A stretch of DNA of 64,000 bases from Novosphingobium sp. JCM 18896. GTDB taxonomy: Bacteria > Pseudomonadota > Alphaproteobacteria > Sphingomonadales > Sphingomonadaceae. A program made the translations under genes and the position numbers. The stretch covers positions 1,154,905 to 1,218,904 of the forward strand of contig NZ_JAPCZF010000001.1 of NCBI RefSeq assembly GCF_025938095.1. The letters run 5' to 3'. Position 1 is the stretch's first letter; the number at the start of each line of letters is the position of its first letter. The notes beneath the pieces are model-generated. The model saw only the letters and a list, made by a program, of their open reading frames with translations, searched no databases and was not told where the DNA came from. Positions 26,230-35,053 of this stretch are shown piece by piece.

Positions 26230-26258
26230 GGACGGCGGGGCGACCTGCCGTCCTTTTT
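26230..26258 (+). terminator. Rho-independent terminator after pilin copy 3
   Basis: Stem GGACGGC / GCCGTCC with a ten-base loop region and a run of five T, 25 nt after the stop. Confidence 0.85.
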
Positions 26259-26316
26259 GCATGCCTGAGCGATGCGCGCCGTCCGGCCATGCAGCGAACC
26301 TGCACGCGATTCGCTG

Positions 26317-27210
26317 CTATCCGCCTCGCTGTGCCAGCGGATGGCGCGCATTCACCAGCTGAACGAGACGCGCACTGTCGACATGCGTGTAGATCTGCGT
26401 CGTGCTGATGTCGGCATGACCCAACAAGGTCTGCAACACGCGAAGATCGGCCCCGCCCTCGAGCAGATGCGTCGCGAAGGCATGACGCAGGACGTGCGGC
26501 GAAATCTTGGCCGAATCGATTCCCGCACGCGTGGCCAGATCGCGCAAGAGCTGGAACAGACGGATGCGTGTGAGATGCCCTTGCGCACCGCGCGAGGGAA
26601 AGAGCTGCCGCCCGCCGCCCGGTCGCAGCACCAGCCAGCGCGACAACGCCGCACGGGCACGGCCGCTTACCGGCACCATCCGCTGCTGCCCACCTTTGCC
26701 CGTGACCGTCAGGAACGGCGCGTCGCGCGGCACCGAGGCCAGCGGCAGGGCAACGAGTTCGCTGGCGCGCAGACCCGAGCCGTAGAGCAGTTCGAGCAGG
26801 ACGAGCAGCCGCACCGCCTCGGGCCGATCGGACGCGGCCTCTTCCTCGGCCCGACCGAACAGCGATTCGATCTCGCCGTGCGACAGCAGGCGCGGTAACG
26901 GCCGGCGTGTCGCGGGGCGCGGCAATGCGGGCGACGGATCGTCATCACGCAGGCCTTCATCAATCAGGAAGCCGTAGAACTGGCGCAGCGCCGAGCAACG
27001 GCGGGCCAGGCTGGCGGGCGCGAGATCGGCCCAGTCCTTGCCCAGCCCCGCCAGCGCTGCGCCGTCAGCGCGAACGAGGTCCCCTAGCGCTTCCTCCGCC
27101 GCCTCGAGATCGCGACGATAGGCAAGCAGGGTATTCGCAGCCGCGCCGCGTTCGGCGGCGAGCATCGCGAGAAACGCATCGACGGGCCGCGCGGAGCCGC
27201 CCGCGGTCAC
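26317..27210 (-). CDS. xerD: Site-specific tyrosine recombinase XerD
   Basis: With XerC it resolves chromosome dimers at dif. The 297-residue protein has the full catalytic set: Arg148 (GSGLRASELV), Lys172 (TGKGGQQR), His239 and Arg242 (HVLRHAFATHL), His265 (LLGHADISTTQIY) and Tyr274. The N-terminal SAM-like DNA-binding domain is present. The length and the lack of phage neighbours argue for housekeeping XerD over an integrase. The GTG start at 27210 overlaps the stop of the upstream secreted-protein gene (GTGA). Confidence 0.93.
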   Translation of the reverse strand: MTAGGSARPVDAFLAMLAAERGAAANTLLAYRRDLEAAEEALGDLVRADGAALAGLGKDWADLAPASLARRCSALRQFYGFLIDEGLRDDDPSPALPRPATRRPLPRLLSHGEIESLFGRAEEEAASDRPEAVRLLVLLELLYGSGLRASELVALPLASVPRDAPFLTVTGKGGQQRMVPVSGRARAALSRWLVLRPGGGRQLFPSRGAQGHLTRIRLFQLLRDLATRAGIDSAKISPHVLRHAFATHLLEGGADLRVLQTLLGHADISTTQIYTHVDSARLVQLVNARHPLAQRGG

Positions 27211-29090
27211 GCCCGAGCGACGGCCTCGGCGGCGATCATGCGCGCCTCGGCATCAAGGCCGACGCGGTTGAGCGCGGAAACGATGTGCAAGAGGTGCAGC
27301 GGCGTCATCTTCGCCCAGCTGTCGCCCTGCATGCCGACACCGGCGAGCAGCGCCACCAGGGTCGCGTTGTCGACTGCGGCCGCCTGATCGATCAGCCGGC
27401 TCCAGCGCGTCTGGCGCGCGAGATCGAATTCCATGCCCTCGGCGAGATTCTTCGCGACGTCGGGCGTGATCCGGCCGAGCCCGGCCAGACCGGCGACGAG
27501 GAATGCGGACTTGCGCGTCTTCTCGCTGTCGTCGCCGTCGCGGAAGGTCTCGATCGATCCCGACGAGACGGGCTGCGAACGCGAGGGCGCAGCGAGGACG
27601 AGCAGAGCCCAGGCCTCGCTGCCGAGTTCGGCCTCGTTCGACCAGCGCAGGGCATTGGCGTCGAGCCCGGCCGCGAGCATCGAGGCGACGAGATCGGAGG
27701 CCTTGCCGGCCGTGTCGGGCCCCACCGGCAGCCGCGCCGCGGCATAGGCGGTCAATACCTGGCGCGCATAGCGCTGCTCGGCATCGCCCGTACCGCTCCA
27801 CAGCTGTTCCATCGCGCCGAGTCGCGCGCTCGGTTCGGCGGCGACATAGGCGTCACGCAGCAGCGAAGCGCGCTCGGACCATTCGCCGGTGATGTCGTCG
27901 GCCGCATAAATCTGGCCGTAGAGATCGACCATTGCCTGGCTCGACAGGATGCCCGCGGCACCCGCGCGATCTGCCGCCGCCGCACGCGCCGGCAGGCCGA
28001 CCATCGGCGCGGTCGCGGTGACATAGTCGTAGCGCACGTCGGCGCCGCGCATCAGCGGTGCGGGCGGCGTCAGCCCGACGGCGATGGCCAGGCCATAGCG
28101 CCACGGCGTCATGTCCTCGACCTTGTCCCATTCGATCGTCACCGCACGACGCGCGCGCCCGGCGGCGCCCGCGTATTTCTGTGCGAGCAGAACGTCGATG
28201 CGCGGTTGCTGGCCCCGGTTCAGCTCGCGATCGAGCTGGTTCAGACCGGCCGTGCCATCACCCTGAAACACCGTGCAGATCGCCTTGGCCATTTCCCAGT
28301 GAGCGTCGCCGCCCGCCGCGCCCTGCAAGGCCAGCACGGGACAAAAGCCGGTGAAATCGGCCGTCGCGACATAGGCGTCGAAGGCCGCGCGGCTGAGATC
28401 GGGGGTATAGTTGCCCGTGTCGACATCCTGAACCAGCGCGCGCGCGGCATCGCCCTCGCCCATCCGCACGAGCAATGCGGCGCGCAACGCGGCGAAATCG
28501 GCGGGATTCATCTGCGCCGGCGCGTCGAGCCGCGAGGCCAGCGCGCGGCGCAGCAGGATATGTCCCCAGCGCGAGACCAGACGTCCCTTGTTGCCGGCAA
28601 GTGCGGCGCGGACCAGCGAGGCATTCTGGCCGGCGAGCGAGGTCGGCGACAGGCCGCCTTCGCGCTGATCGAGCAGGCCGACCTGCTCCATCGACCGGCG
28701 CGCAGCCGCGGGAATGTCGGACTTGGGGCGAAGATCGAGTGCTTCTTCGAGCTGTTCGGGCGTCATGCGCTCGAGCTCTTCGAGCGAGGGCAGCTTGACC
28801 GATGCCGCAGCCACGGCGGCCGAGGAGACCCGCGGTGCGGTATCGACGGGGATCGGTTGTACGACGGCGGTCGAAGTGCTGGCCTGACTGGCCGCCGCTG
28901 CCGGCGCGCTCGCCGTGTTCATCGACGGGCGCGGCGCCTGAGTGCGTGCGGGCTCTGTCCGCGGGGTCTGCGCCTTGGGCGCGGGTTCGTCGAAGCCCGG
29001 CGGCAGCAGCGATTCAGGTGCCTTCTGCGCCAGTGCCCAGCCCGAGGTCAGCGCGAGAGCGGTTCCAAGCAGGAGATGCAGCGGCTTCAC
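27207..29090 (-). CDS. Large secreted, mainly helical protein of unknown function (627 aa)
   Basis: I do not recognise a domain. It has a signal peptide (MKPLHLLLGTALALTSGWALAQ), a proline/alanine-rich linker to about residue 90, then about 530 residues with repeated alanine-rich helices that resemble TPR-like solenoids (for example LVRAALAGNKGRLVSRWGHI and DFAALRAALLVRMGEGDAAR). The protein would act in the periplasm or at the inner face of the outer membrane. It lies between a 44-residue membrane protein and xerD, with GTGA overlaps at both ends, so the three are one translationally coupled unit. Confidence 0.75.
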   Translation of the reverse strand: MKPLHLLLGTALALTSGWALAQKAPESLLPPGFDEPAPKAQTPRTEPARTQAPRPSMNTASAPAAAASQASTSTAVVQPIPVDTAPRVSSAAVAAASVKLPSLEELERMTPEQLEEALDLRPKSDIPAAARRSMEQVGLLDQREGGLSPTSLAGQNASLVRAALAGNKGRLVSRWGHILLRRALASRLDAPAQMNPADFAALRAALLVRMGEGDAARALVQDVDTGNYTPDLSRAAFDAYVATADFTGFCPVLALQGAAGGDAHWEMAKAICTVFQGDGTAGLNQLDRELNRGQQPRIDVLLAQKYAGAAGRARRAVTIEWDKVEDMTPWRYGLAIAVGLTPPAPLMRGADVRYDYVTATAPMVGLPARAAAADRAGAAGILSSQAMVDLYGQIYAADDITGEWSERASLLRDAYVAAEPSARLGAMEQLWSGTGDAEQRYARQVLTAYAAARLPVGPDTAGKASDLVASMLAAGLDANALRWSNEAELGSEAWALLVLAAPSRSQPVSSGSIETFRDGDDSEKTRKSAFLVAGLAGLGRITPDVAKNLAEGMEFDLARQTRWSRLIDQAAAVDNATLVALLAGVGMQGDSWAKMTPLHLLHIVSALNRVGLDAEARMIAAEAVARA

Positions 29091-29221
29091 TTCACGATCT
29101 CCGGCACGGGTACGGACTGCGAAATCGGGCGCAGCGGCTCGCGGCCGCCGTCGATCCAGGCATAGGCGAGAACCATAAGCACGATTGCGGCGACGCCGAT
29201 CAGCAGCCTGCCCTTGCCCAT
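29087..29221 (-). CDS. Small single-pass membrane protein (44 aa)
   Basis: MGKGRLLIGVAAIVLMVLAY starts a short protein with one membrane helix and a C-terminal periplasmic tail rich in proline (REPLRPISQSVPVPEIVK). Its stop overlaps the start of the 627-residue secreted-protein gene (GTGA), which supports it as a real gene despite the size. Its upstream region is shared with divergent aroK. Function unknown; it may anchor or chaperone the secreted partner. Confidence 0.65.
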   Translation of the reverse strand: MGKGRLLIGVAAIVLMVLAYAWIDGGREPLRPISQSVPVPEIVK

Positions 29222-29321
29222 CGTCACCGTCACTCGCACACCTTCGCTAGACCAAGTCGACACCCATCGCATTGGGGCCGAGCTTGCGCTGCCGAGTAGC
29301 GCAACTATAGGCGGGCCTGCA

Positions 29322-29912
29322 ATGGACGTTGAAGATTCCCAGCTCTCCACGGGGGAGATCGAGGCCATGGCGCGCCGCATCGACCGGCCGGTCGTGCTCG
29401 TCGGCATGATGGGCGTGGGCAAGTCGAGCGTCGGCAAGCGCCTCGCCTCCCTGTTCCACTGGCCTTTCGTCGATGCCGACGACGAGATCGAGCGCGCCGC
29501 GCAGATGTCCATTCCCGAGATCTTCGCCACCCACGGCGAAGCCTATTTCCGCGACGGCGAACGTCGCGTCATCGCCCGGCTGATCCAGCAGGACGGCGAC
29601 AACGGTGCGGGTGCCAAGCGGATCATCGCCACGGGCGGCGGCGCCTTCGTCAATCCCGAGACGCGCAGCCTGATCCTCGAGCGCGCAATCGCGGTCTGGC
29701 TCGACAGCGACATTGACACCTTGCTCGAACGCACCGCGCGTAAGGACAACCGCCCGCTGCTCCAGCAGGGCGACCCGCGCGAGACGCTCAGCCGGCTGCG
29801 CGACGAACGCCGCGAAGCCTATGCCCAGGCGCCGATCCACGTCGTCAGCGGCAGCGGCCCGCACGGCCGCACCATCGCCAAGGTTTTGCAGGGGATCGGA
29901 CAATGGCTGTAA
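29322..29912 (+). CDS. aroK: Shikimate kinase
   Basis: Phosphorylates shikimate with ATP in the aromatic amino-acid pathway. The 196-residue protein has Walker A GMMGVGKSSVGKRLA, the DADDEIERAA metal/shikimate motif, GEAYFRDGERRV and the ATGGGAF loop. The start MDVEDSQLSTGEIEAMARRI at 29322 was preferred over codons reaching back to 29214, which would overlap the divergent 44-aa gene. The 3' end overlaps aroB by 10 nt. Confidence 0.95.
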   Translation: MDVEDSQLSTGEIEAMARRIDRPVVLVGMMGVGKSSVGKRLASLFHWPFVDADDEIERAAQMSIPEIFATHGEAYFRDGERRVIARLIQQDGDNGAGAKRIIATGGGAFVNPETRSLILERAIAVWLDSDIDTLLERTARKDNRPLLQQGDPRETLSRLRDERREAYAQAPIHVVSGSGPHGRTIAKVLQGIGQWL

Positions 29913-31009
29913 TCCCAGTCGACATCGCCGGACGTCCCTACGAAGTCCGCGTCGGTGCGGGCCTTCTGGCCGAACTCGTCGACAACTGCCGCGGCAAGCT
30001 GCGCAAGCGGCGCGTGCCGATCGTCACCGACGCCAATGTCCATGCCGCCTGGGGCGCGGTGATCGACGGCGCGCTGACCGACAACGGCCACGAACCGCAC
30101 TGGCGTATCCTGCCCGCGGGCGAAGCGACCAAGTCCTGGGATCAGTTGTCCGCCACAGTCGACTGGCTGCTCGAAGGCGAGGTCGAGCGCGGCGACCACA
30201 TCCTGGCGCTCGGCGGCGGCGTGATCGGCGATCTCACCGGCTTTGCCGCCTCGATCCTCAAGCGCGGCTGCCATTTCATCCAGCTGCCCACGAGCTTGCT
30301 GGCACAGGTCGATTCCTCGGTCGGCGGCAAGACCGCGATCAACACCCCCGCGGGCAAGAACCTGGTCGGCGCCTTCCACCAGCCCTCGCTCGTGCTCGCC
30401 GACCTCGCCGTGCTCGACACCTTGCCCGAGCGCGAGTTGCGCGCCGGCTATGCCGAAGTCGTCAAATACGGGCTGATCAGCGATCCCGATTTCTTCGCCT
30501 GGTGCGACGGCAACGGTGCGGCCATGCTCGCCGGCGATGCGGCGCTGCGCGAATATGCCGTCGCCTATAGCGTCGCGGCCAAGGCGAAGATCGTCCAGGA
30601 GGATGAGTTCGAGACCAAGGGACTGCGCGCCCTGCTCAATCTCGGTCACACCTTCGGCCACGCCCTCGAAGCCGAGACGCATTTCTCCGATCTGCTGCTG
30701 CACGGCGAGGCCGTGGCGCTCGGCATGGTCCTGGCTGCGCGCTACTCTGCCCGGCGCGGACTGATGCCGCGCGCGAGCGCCGATCACGTCGCGCGTCACT
30801 TTGCCGAGGTCGGCATGAAGAGCGAGATCGCCCAACTCCGCCTCGACTGTGACGGCCGCGATCTCGTCGCGCACATGCTCCACGACAAGAAGATGGACGC
30901 TGGCACCCTGCCCTTCCTGCTGATGAAGGGGATCGGCGAGACCTTCCTCGCGAAGGACGTCGCGCTCGACGACGTCGCCGTCTTCCTCGAGGAAGAACTG
31001 CGGCGCTGA
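29903..31009 (+). CDS. aroB: 3-Dehydroquinate synthase
   Basis: Converts DAHP to 3-dehydroquinate with NAD and a divalent metal, the second step of the shikimate pathway. The protein is 368 residues with GGGVIGDLTGFAASI, the QVDSSVGGKTAIN substrate loop and the metal-binding NLGHTFGHALEA and LLHGEAVALGM segments. The start ATG 29903 lies inside the aroK reading frame, so translation is coupled. Confidence 0.97.
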   Translation: MAVIPVDIAGRPYEVRVGAGLLAELVDNCRGKLRKRRVPIVTDANVHAAWGAVIDGALTDNGHEPHWRILPAGEATKSWDQLSATVDWLLEGEVERGDHILALGGGVIGDLTGFAASILKRGCHFIQLPTSLLAQVDSSVGGKTAINTPAGKNLVGAFHQPSLVLADLAVLDTLPERELRAGYAEVVKYGLISDPDFFAWCDGNGAAMLAGDAALREYAVAYSVAAKAKIVQEDEFETKGLRALLNLGHTFGHALEAETHFSDLLLHGEAVALGMVLAARYSARRGLMPRASADHVARHFAEVGMKSEIAQLRLDCDGRDLVAHMLHDKKMDAGTLPFLLMKGIGETFLAKDVALDDVAVFLEEELRR

Positions 31010-31110
31010 GCGCCCGCTTTCAGGACCTCAAATCTTGGTTGGATTACAGCGACTCGCTGAATCCAGACGCTAGCGCATCTTGCTTCGCCGGACCTCGCCC
31101 TCTAAGCGCG

Positions 31111-31129
31111 AATGCGAATCAATCGCATT
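31111..31129 (+). promoter_or_regulatory. Fur-box-like palindrome ahead of the TonB receptor
   Basis: AATGCGA-ATCAA-TCGCATT: two exact 7-bp arms in a 19-bp site, the length and layout of a Fur box. It ends 20 nt before the ATG of the siderophore receptor, where binding would block transcription or initiation when iron is plentiful. Confidence 0.75.
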
Positions 31130-31149
31130 ACAGAAGATGAGGGCAATCG

Positions 31150-33486
31150 ATGATCAATCTTCCCGCCGTGCAGCGGCGCCGTTCGACCACGAGCTGGCGT
31201 CTTGATCTGTCCCGCGCCGCTTTCGCGGCCGCGCTGCTCGCGACGGGTTCGACCGCCCATGCTGCCGAGGCCGAGACCAGCGACGAGCAGATCGTCGTCA
31301 CCGGTCTGCGCGCCGCCGAAGTCGCCTCGGGCACCAAAACCTCGACGCCGCTGATCGAGACCGCGCAGACGATCACCGTGATCGATTCCGAAGAGCTCGA
31401 ACGTCGCAACGCGATCTCGCTCAACCAGGCGCTCGGCTATGTCGCCGGCGTCGCGGTCAACCAGCGCGGCGGCACCGTCACCCGCTACGACCAGATGGTC
31501 CTCCGCGGCTTCGCGCCTGGCATCTTCGTCGACGGCATGCGCTCGATCGCGGGGCCTTATTCGACGCCGCAGACCGACTTCAACCGCATCGCCCAGATCG
31601 ACATCATGAAGGGCCCGGCGTCGGTGCTCTACGGCAACGGCACGCCGGGCGGCCTGATCAACATCACCAGCAAGAAGCCCGAGGCCGAGGCGTCGGGCAG
31701 CTTCGAGGCGCAGGCGGGCAACTACGACTTCTTCCGCGCCGTGGGCGACGTCAACCAGCCGCTCGACGCCGACGCCAAGTGGCGCGTGCGCCTGGTCGGC
31801 GGCTGGCAGAAGGGCGATGGCTTCACCAAGCAGACCTTCAGCGAGCGCTGGCACGTCAGCCCCTCGATCGCCTTCGTCCCCGACGATCAGACCAGCATCA
31901 CCGTGATCGCCGCCTATCAGCACGCACCCTCGGGCGGCGGCTATTCGGGCGTGCCGGCCTATGGCACGGTCCTGCCCAGCCCCGCCGGCCAGATCGAACG
32001 CCACATCAACACCGGCGAACCCGGCTACGAGGTCTACGACCACAAGGCCAAGTCCGTCGCCGCCTTCTTCCGCCACGAGTTCAACGAGCATCTGGCCTGG
32101 CGCACCAATTTCCGGTTCCAGAACAACAAGCTCAACTACCGCCAGATCTACGTCGGCGGCTTCCTCACGACGGGCACCGGCCTCAACATCAACACCGACT
32201 ACGCGAACATCCTGCGCGGCGGCGGCGGTGCCGACGAGGATTTCGACACGCTGACGATCGACAACAACCTCAACGCCAAGTTCGCCACTTTCGGTATCGA
32301 ACACGACGTTCTGGTCGGCATCGACTACCTGCGCATCACCGGTGAGAACTTCCAGCAGTTCAACACCGGCCAGACGACGAACCCGCTGACCTCAATCCCC
32401 AACCTCAACCTGTTCGCGCCGGTCTATGGCCGCACGATCCCGGCTTACGATCTGACCCAGCTCTCGGCCGCCTATGTCAACACGATCAGCAAGCGCGATC
32501 AGACGGGCGTCTACGTGCAGGACCAGATGAAGCTGGGCCGCCTCAACCTGATCGCCAGCGGCCGCTGGGACTGGTTCGAGCAGCGCACGATCAACAAGAA
32601 AACCACGCCGAACACCGTCACGCCGCTGTCGCAGACCGCGTTCACGATGCGCCTGGGTGCACTCTACGAGTTCGCCTTCGGCCTCTCGCCCTATGTCTCC
32701 TATTCGGAGAGCTTCGAGCCGCAGGCGGGCACCGACTACCTGGGCAACCTGTTCGTGCCGACCACGGGCAAGATGTGGGAAGCCGGCCTCAAGTTCCAGC
32801 CGCAGGGCGTGCCGGCGCTGTTCACGCTGTCGGTCTACGACCTCAAGCGCCAGAACGTGCCCGTCGGCGATCCGCTGGCCGGCACCGGTGGCCGCCCGAC
32901 CAACTCGCAGGTGCAGATCGGCGAGACCCGCGTGCGCGGCGTCGAGCTCGAGGGCCGCGGCGAGATCACGCCGGGCTTCGACGTGATCTTCGCGGGCTCC
33001 TACACCGATGCCGTGATCACCCAGGGCACGCCCGCGGTGCCCGCGACCGCCCCGACCCTCACGCGCCTGGGCACCTCGGGCACGCCGTCGACCACGGGCA
33101 CGCCGGCGCTCGGCGTGCCGAAGTGGCAGGCCTCGGCGTTCCTCTCCTATGACTTCGGCGCGAACAAGGATCGCCAGGGTGGGCTCGCGGGGCTCAAGCT
33201 CGGCGCGGGCTTCCGCTACGTCGACGGGTCCTGGGGCTCGACCAGCTACAAGGTGGTCAACAGCGTAACGACCTTCGAGATGTTCAAGACCAAGGCCTTC
33301 ACCCTGTTCGACGCGATGATCGGCTACGACCTCGGCCGCGCCGCGCCTTCGCTCGAAGGCCTGAGCCTGGCGGTCAACGCGCAGAACCTGTTCGACAAGA
33401 ACCACATCTCGGCCTGTCCGTTCAGCAACTCGTGCTACTTCGGCGCCTCGCGCACCGTGGTCGGTTCGCTGCGCTACAAGTGGTGA
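31150..33486 (+). CDS. TonB-dependent siderophore receptor
   Basis: An outer-membrane active transporter of 778 residues for a ferric siderophore (FhuA/FoxA-like class). It has a signal peptide ending at TGSTAHA, a TonB-box-like EQIVVTGLR, a plug domain (about 60-190: VDGMRSIAGPYSTPQTDFNR then IDIMKGPASVLYGNGTPGGL) and a beta barrel ending in the aromatic VGSLRYKW. The CPFSNSCYFG pair just before the last strand is typical of the siderophore-receptor group. A Fur-box-like site precedes it. The exact ligand cannot be read from the sequence, and no siderophore biosynthesis genes are adjacent. Confidence 0.95.
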   Translation: MINLPAVQRRRSTTSWRLDLSRAAFAAALLATGSTAHAAEAETSDEQIVVTGLRAAEVASGTKTSTPLIETAQTITVIDSEELERRNAISLNQALGYVAGVAVNQRGGTVTRYDQMVLRGFAPGIFVDGMRSIAGPYSTPQTDFNRIAQIDIMKGPASVLYGNGTPGGLINITSKKPEAEASGSFEAQAGNYDFFRAVGDVNQPLDADAKWRVRLVGGWQKGDGFTKQTFSERWHVSPSIAFVPDDQTSITVIAAYQHAPSGGGYSGVPAYGTVLPSPAGQIERHINTGEPGYEVYDHKAKSVAAFFRHEFNEHLAWRTNFRFQNNKLNYRQIYVGGFLTTGTGLNINTDYANILRGGGGADEDFDTLTIDNNLNAKFATFGIEHDVLVGIDYLRITGENFQQFNTGQTTNPLTSIPNLNLFAPVYGRTIPAYDLTQLSAAYVNTISKRDQTGVYVQDQMKLGRLNLIASGRWDWFEQRTINKKTTPNTVTPLSQTAFTMRLGALYEFAFGLSPYVSYSESFEPQAGTDYLGNLFVPTTGKMWEAGLKFQPQGVPALFTLSVYDLKRQNVPVGDPLAGTGGRPTNSQVQIGETRVRGVELEGRGEITPGFDVIFAGSYTDAVITQGTPAVPATAPTLTRLGTSGTPSTTGTPALGVPKWQASAFLSYDFGANKDRQGGLAGLKLGAGFRYVDGSWGSTSYKVVNSVTTFEMFKTKAFTLFDAMIGYDLGRAAPSLEGLSLAVNAQNLFDKNHISACPFSNSCYFGASRTVVGSLRYKW

Positions 33487-33495
33487 GAACCCGTC

Positions 33496-33517
33496 GGGGC
33501 GGTTGACGGGCCGCCCC
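33496..33517 (+). terminator. GC-rich hairpin after the TonB receptor
   Basis: GGGGCGG / TTGACGGG / CCGCCCC begins 10 nt after the stop codon. There is no T run, so termination efficiency is uncertain. Confidence 0.5.
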
Positions 33518-33534
33518 GCCTTAGCGGGCCTAAT

Positions 33535-33915
33535 TCAGCGGGGATGCAGCCTGGCCAGGGCGATCCCCGCGAGGTTCTGCGAGCGCTTGACGTAGCGGAT
33601 CGGCGGCAGACCGGCTTCGCCCGCAAGCTCGCGCAGAACCTGAAGATGTCCGGCCGCGGCGCCTCGGCATTTCACCGCGCCCGTGGCGGGCCCGATCACC
33701 GAAGCCGCATCACCGAGCAGCACGAAGTCCGCCGCCCCCATCGCCTGAGCCACGCGCAGCGCTTCGATCAGCGCCAGCCATTCGGCGTCCTGGTTGGTGC
33801 CCTCGCCCAGATCGGTGCGCAGATGGACACGTCCCCCGGCAACCACCGCGACCTCGATCGCGCCGGGATTGGGCCGGCAACCACCGTCGAAGAACACCTT
33901 CAAGCGCGACGGCAT
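33535..33915 (-). CDS. RNase H-like (reverse-transcriptase-like RNase H fold) protein
   Basis: A 126-residue single-domain RNase H fold: first strand [12 protein letters not shown] (Asp), helix [15 protein letters not shown] (Glu), and strand [10 protein letters not shown] (Asp). The fourth acidic residue of RNase HI is not visible: the C-terminal segment reads [17 protein letters not shown], with Asn/Ala where D or A-D-x-L is usual. It may therefore have reduced or altered activity, or act as a nucleic-acid-binding relative. It is divergent from the pseudouridine synthase gene with a 44-nt gap. Confidence 0.8.
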   Translation of the reverse strand: MPSRLKVFFDGGCRPNPGAIEVAVVAGGRVHLRTDLGEGTNQDAEWLALIEALRVAQAMGAADFVLLGDAASVIGPATGAVKCRGAAAGHLQVLRELAGEAGLPPIRYVKRSQNLAGIALARLHPR

Positions 33916-33959
33916 TTGCCCCTCTTGGTCTGGTCGCCACGACGTGGCAAAGGCCGACC

Positions 33960-34502
33960 ATGTCGCGACTGGTCCTGTTCAACAAGCCTTACGGCGTGCT
34001 CTGCCAGTTCAGCGACAGCCGCTCGCCGACGCCGCGGCCGACCTTGTCCGATTTCATCGACCTGCCCGGCGTCTATCCGGCGGGACGGCTCGATCTCGAC
34101 AGCGAAGGCCTGCTGCTGCTGACCGACGACGGACGCCTCCAGGCGCGCATCTCGGATCCGCGATTCAAGACGGCCAAGACCTATCTGGTCCAGATCGAGG
34201 GCGATCCCGAGGAAACCGCGCTCGACCAGCTGCGCCGCGGCGTGTCGCTCAAGGACGGCCCGACCCGGCCGGCCGAGGTCGAGCGTATCGCCGATCCCGA
34301 GCTCTGGCCGCGTGATCCGCCCGTCCGTTTCCGCAAGACCGTGCCCGATACCTGGATAAGCCTGACGATCCGCGAGGGCCGCAATCGCCAGGTCCGGCGA
34401 ATGACCGCAGCGATCGGGCACCCTACCCTGCGGCTCGTGCGCTGGCGGATCGGCGACTGGTCGCTCGACGGTATCGAGCCCGGCCAGTGGCGGCTGGCCT
34501 AG
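33960..34502 (+). CDS. rluE: rRNA large-subunit pseudouridine synthase, RluE type
   Basis: A 180-residue RsuA-family synthase without the S4 domain, as in RluE, which modifies 23S rRNA at U2457 (E. coli numbering). The catalytic aspartate is Asp45 in [17 protein letters not shown]; other motifs are [12 protein letters not shown] and the basic [20 protein letters not shown]. Its stop codon overlaps that of the convergent receiver-protein gene within CTAG (34499-34502). Confidence 0.9.
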   Translation: MSRLVLFNKPYGVLCQFSDSRSPTPRPTLSDFIDLPGVYPAGRLDLDSEGLLLLTDDGRLQARISDPRFKTAKTYLVQIEGDPEETALDQLRRGVSLKDGPTRPAEVERIADPELWPRDPPVRFRKTVPDTWISLTIREGRNRQVRRMTAAIGHPTLRLVRWRIGDWSLDGIEPGQWRLA

Positions 34503-34867
34503 GTCGCGTTCTTGGGCCGAAGCACCGCCGCGAGCTGATCTGGTGTGAACGGCTTGGGTACGAAGACGAGATCCGATCGCTCGGCCTGATCGGCATAGTC
34601 GGGCTCGCCCGAGGTGATCACGACCTGCACTTCGGGCCAGCGTTCCTGCACGGTCCTGGCCAGCGCGAAGCCGTCGGGTCCGTCCGGCATCTCGACGTCG
34701 GTGAGCACGACCTGGAATGCGGTTGGCCCTTCCAGTTCCAGGATCGCATCCTCGGCGTTGAACGCTCCGACAGTCAGGTAACCCGCCTCTTCGGCGACGT
34801 CGCATTCGTAGAGCCGTGTCAGCGGCTCGTCGTCGACCACGAGAATGACAGGCTGGGCATAGTCCAC
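34499..34867 (-). CDS. Single-domain response regulator (receiver)
   Basis: A 122-residue stand-alone CheY-like receiver: acidic pair VVDDEP (Asp12, Asp13), phosphorylation site Asp57 in [11 protein letters not shown], a Thr/Ser switch in VVITSGEP and Lys105 in [12 protein letters not shown]. There is no output domain and no adjacent kinase, so it probably signals by protein contact or receives phosphate from a hybrid kinase elsewhere. The GTG start at 34867 has a GGGAGA ribosome site 6 nt upstream. Confidence 0.92.
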   Translation of the reverse strand: MDYAQPVILVVDDEPLTRLYECDVAEEAGYLTVGAFNAEDAILELEGPTAFQVVLTDVEMPDGPDGFALARTVQERWPEVQVVITSGEPDYADQAERSDLVFVPKPFTPDQLAAVLRPKNAT

Positions 34868-35053
34868 GGCAGTTCTCCCAAAAGGTTGCCCCCCGAGTCC
34901 CGCCTGTTGAGTCCCGCGTGTCGATGGCCAACGCCGGATTCGGGCGGGCGGTTCCCGGGCGCCGACAGAGCGAGCGTCCCGCGCGACGGCGGATTCGGTT
35001 GCCCTGCGCGTCCACGCTGCTAACAGCGCTGTAAGCCTATAACCGGAGAGCGC

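Noticed and set aside
26317..27210. Tyrosine recombinase as a sign of a prophage or integrative element
   Set aside because: Length and catalytic motifs match XerD, the flanking genes are housekeeping, and no phage or transfer gene or att repeat is near the tRNA-Arg.
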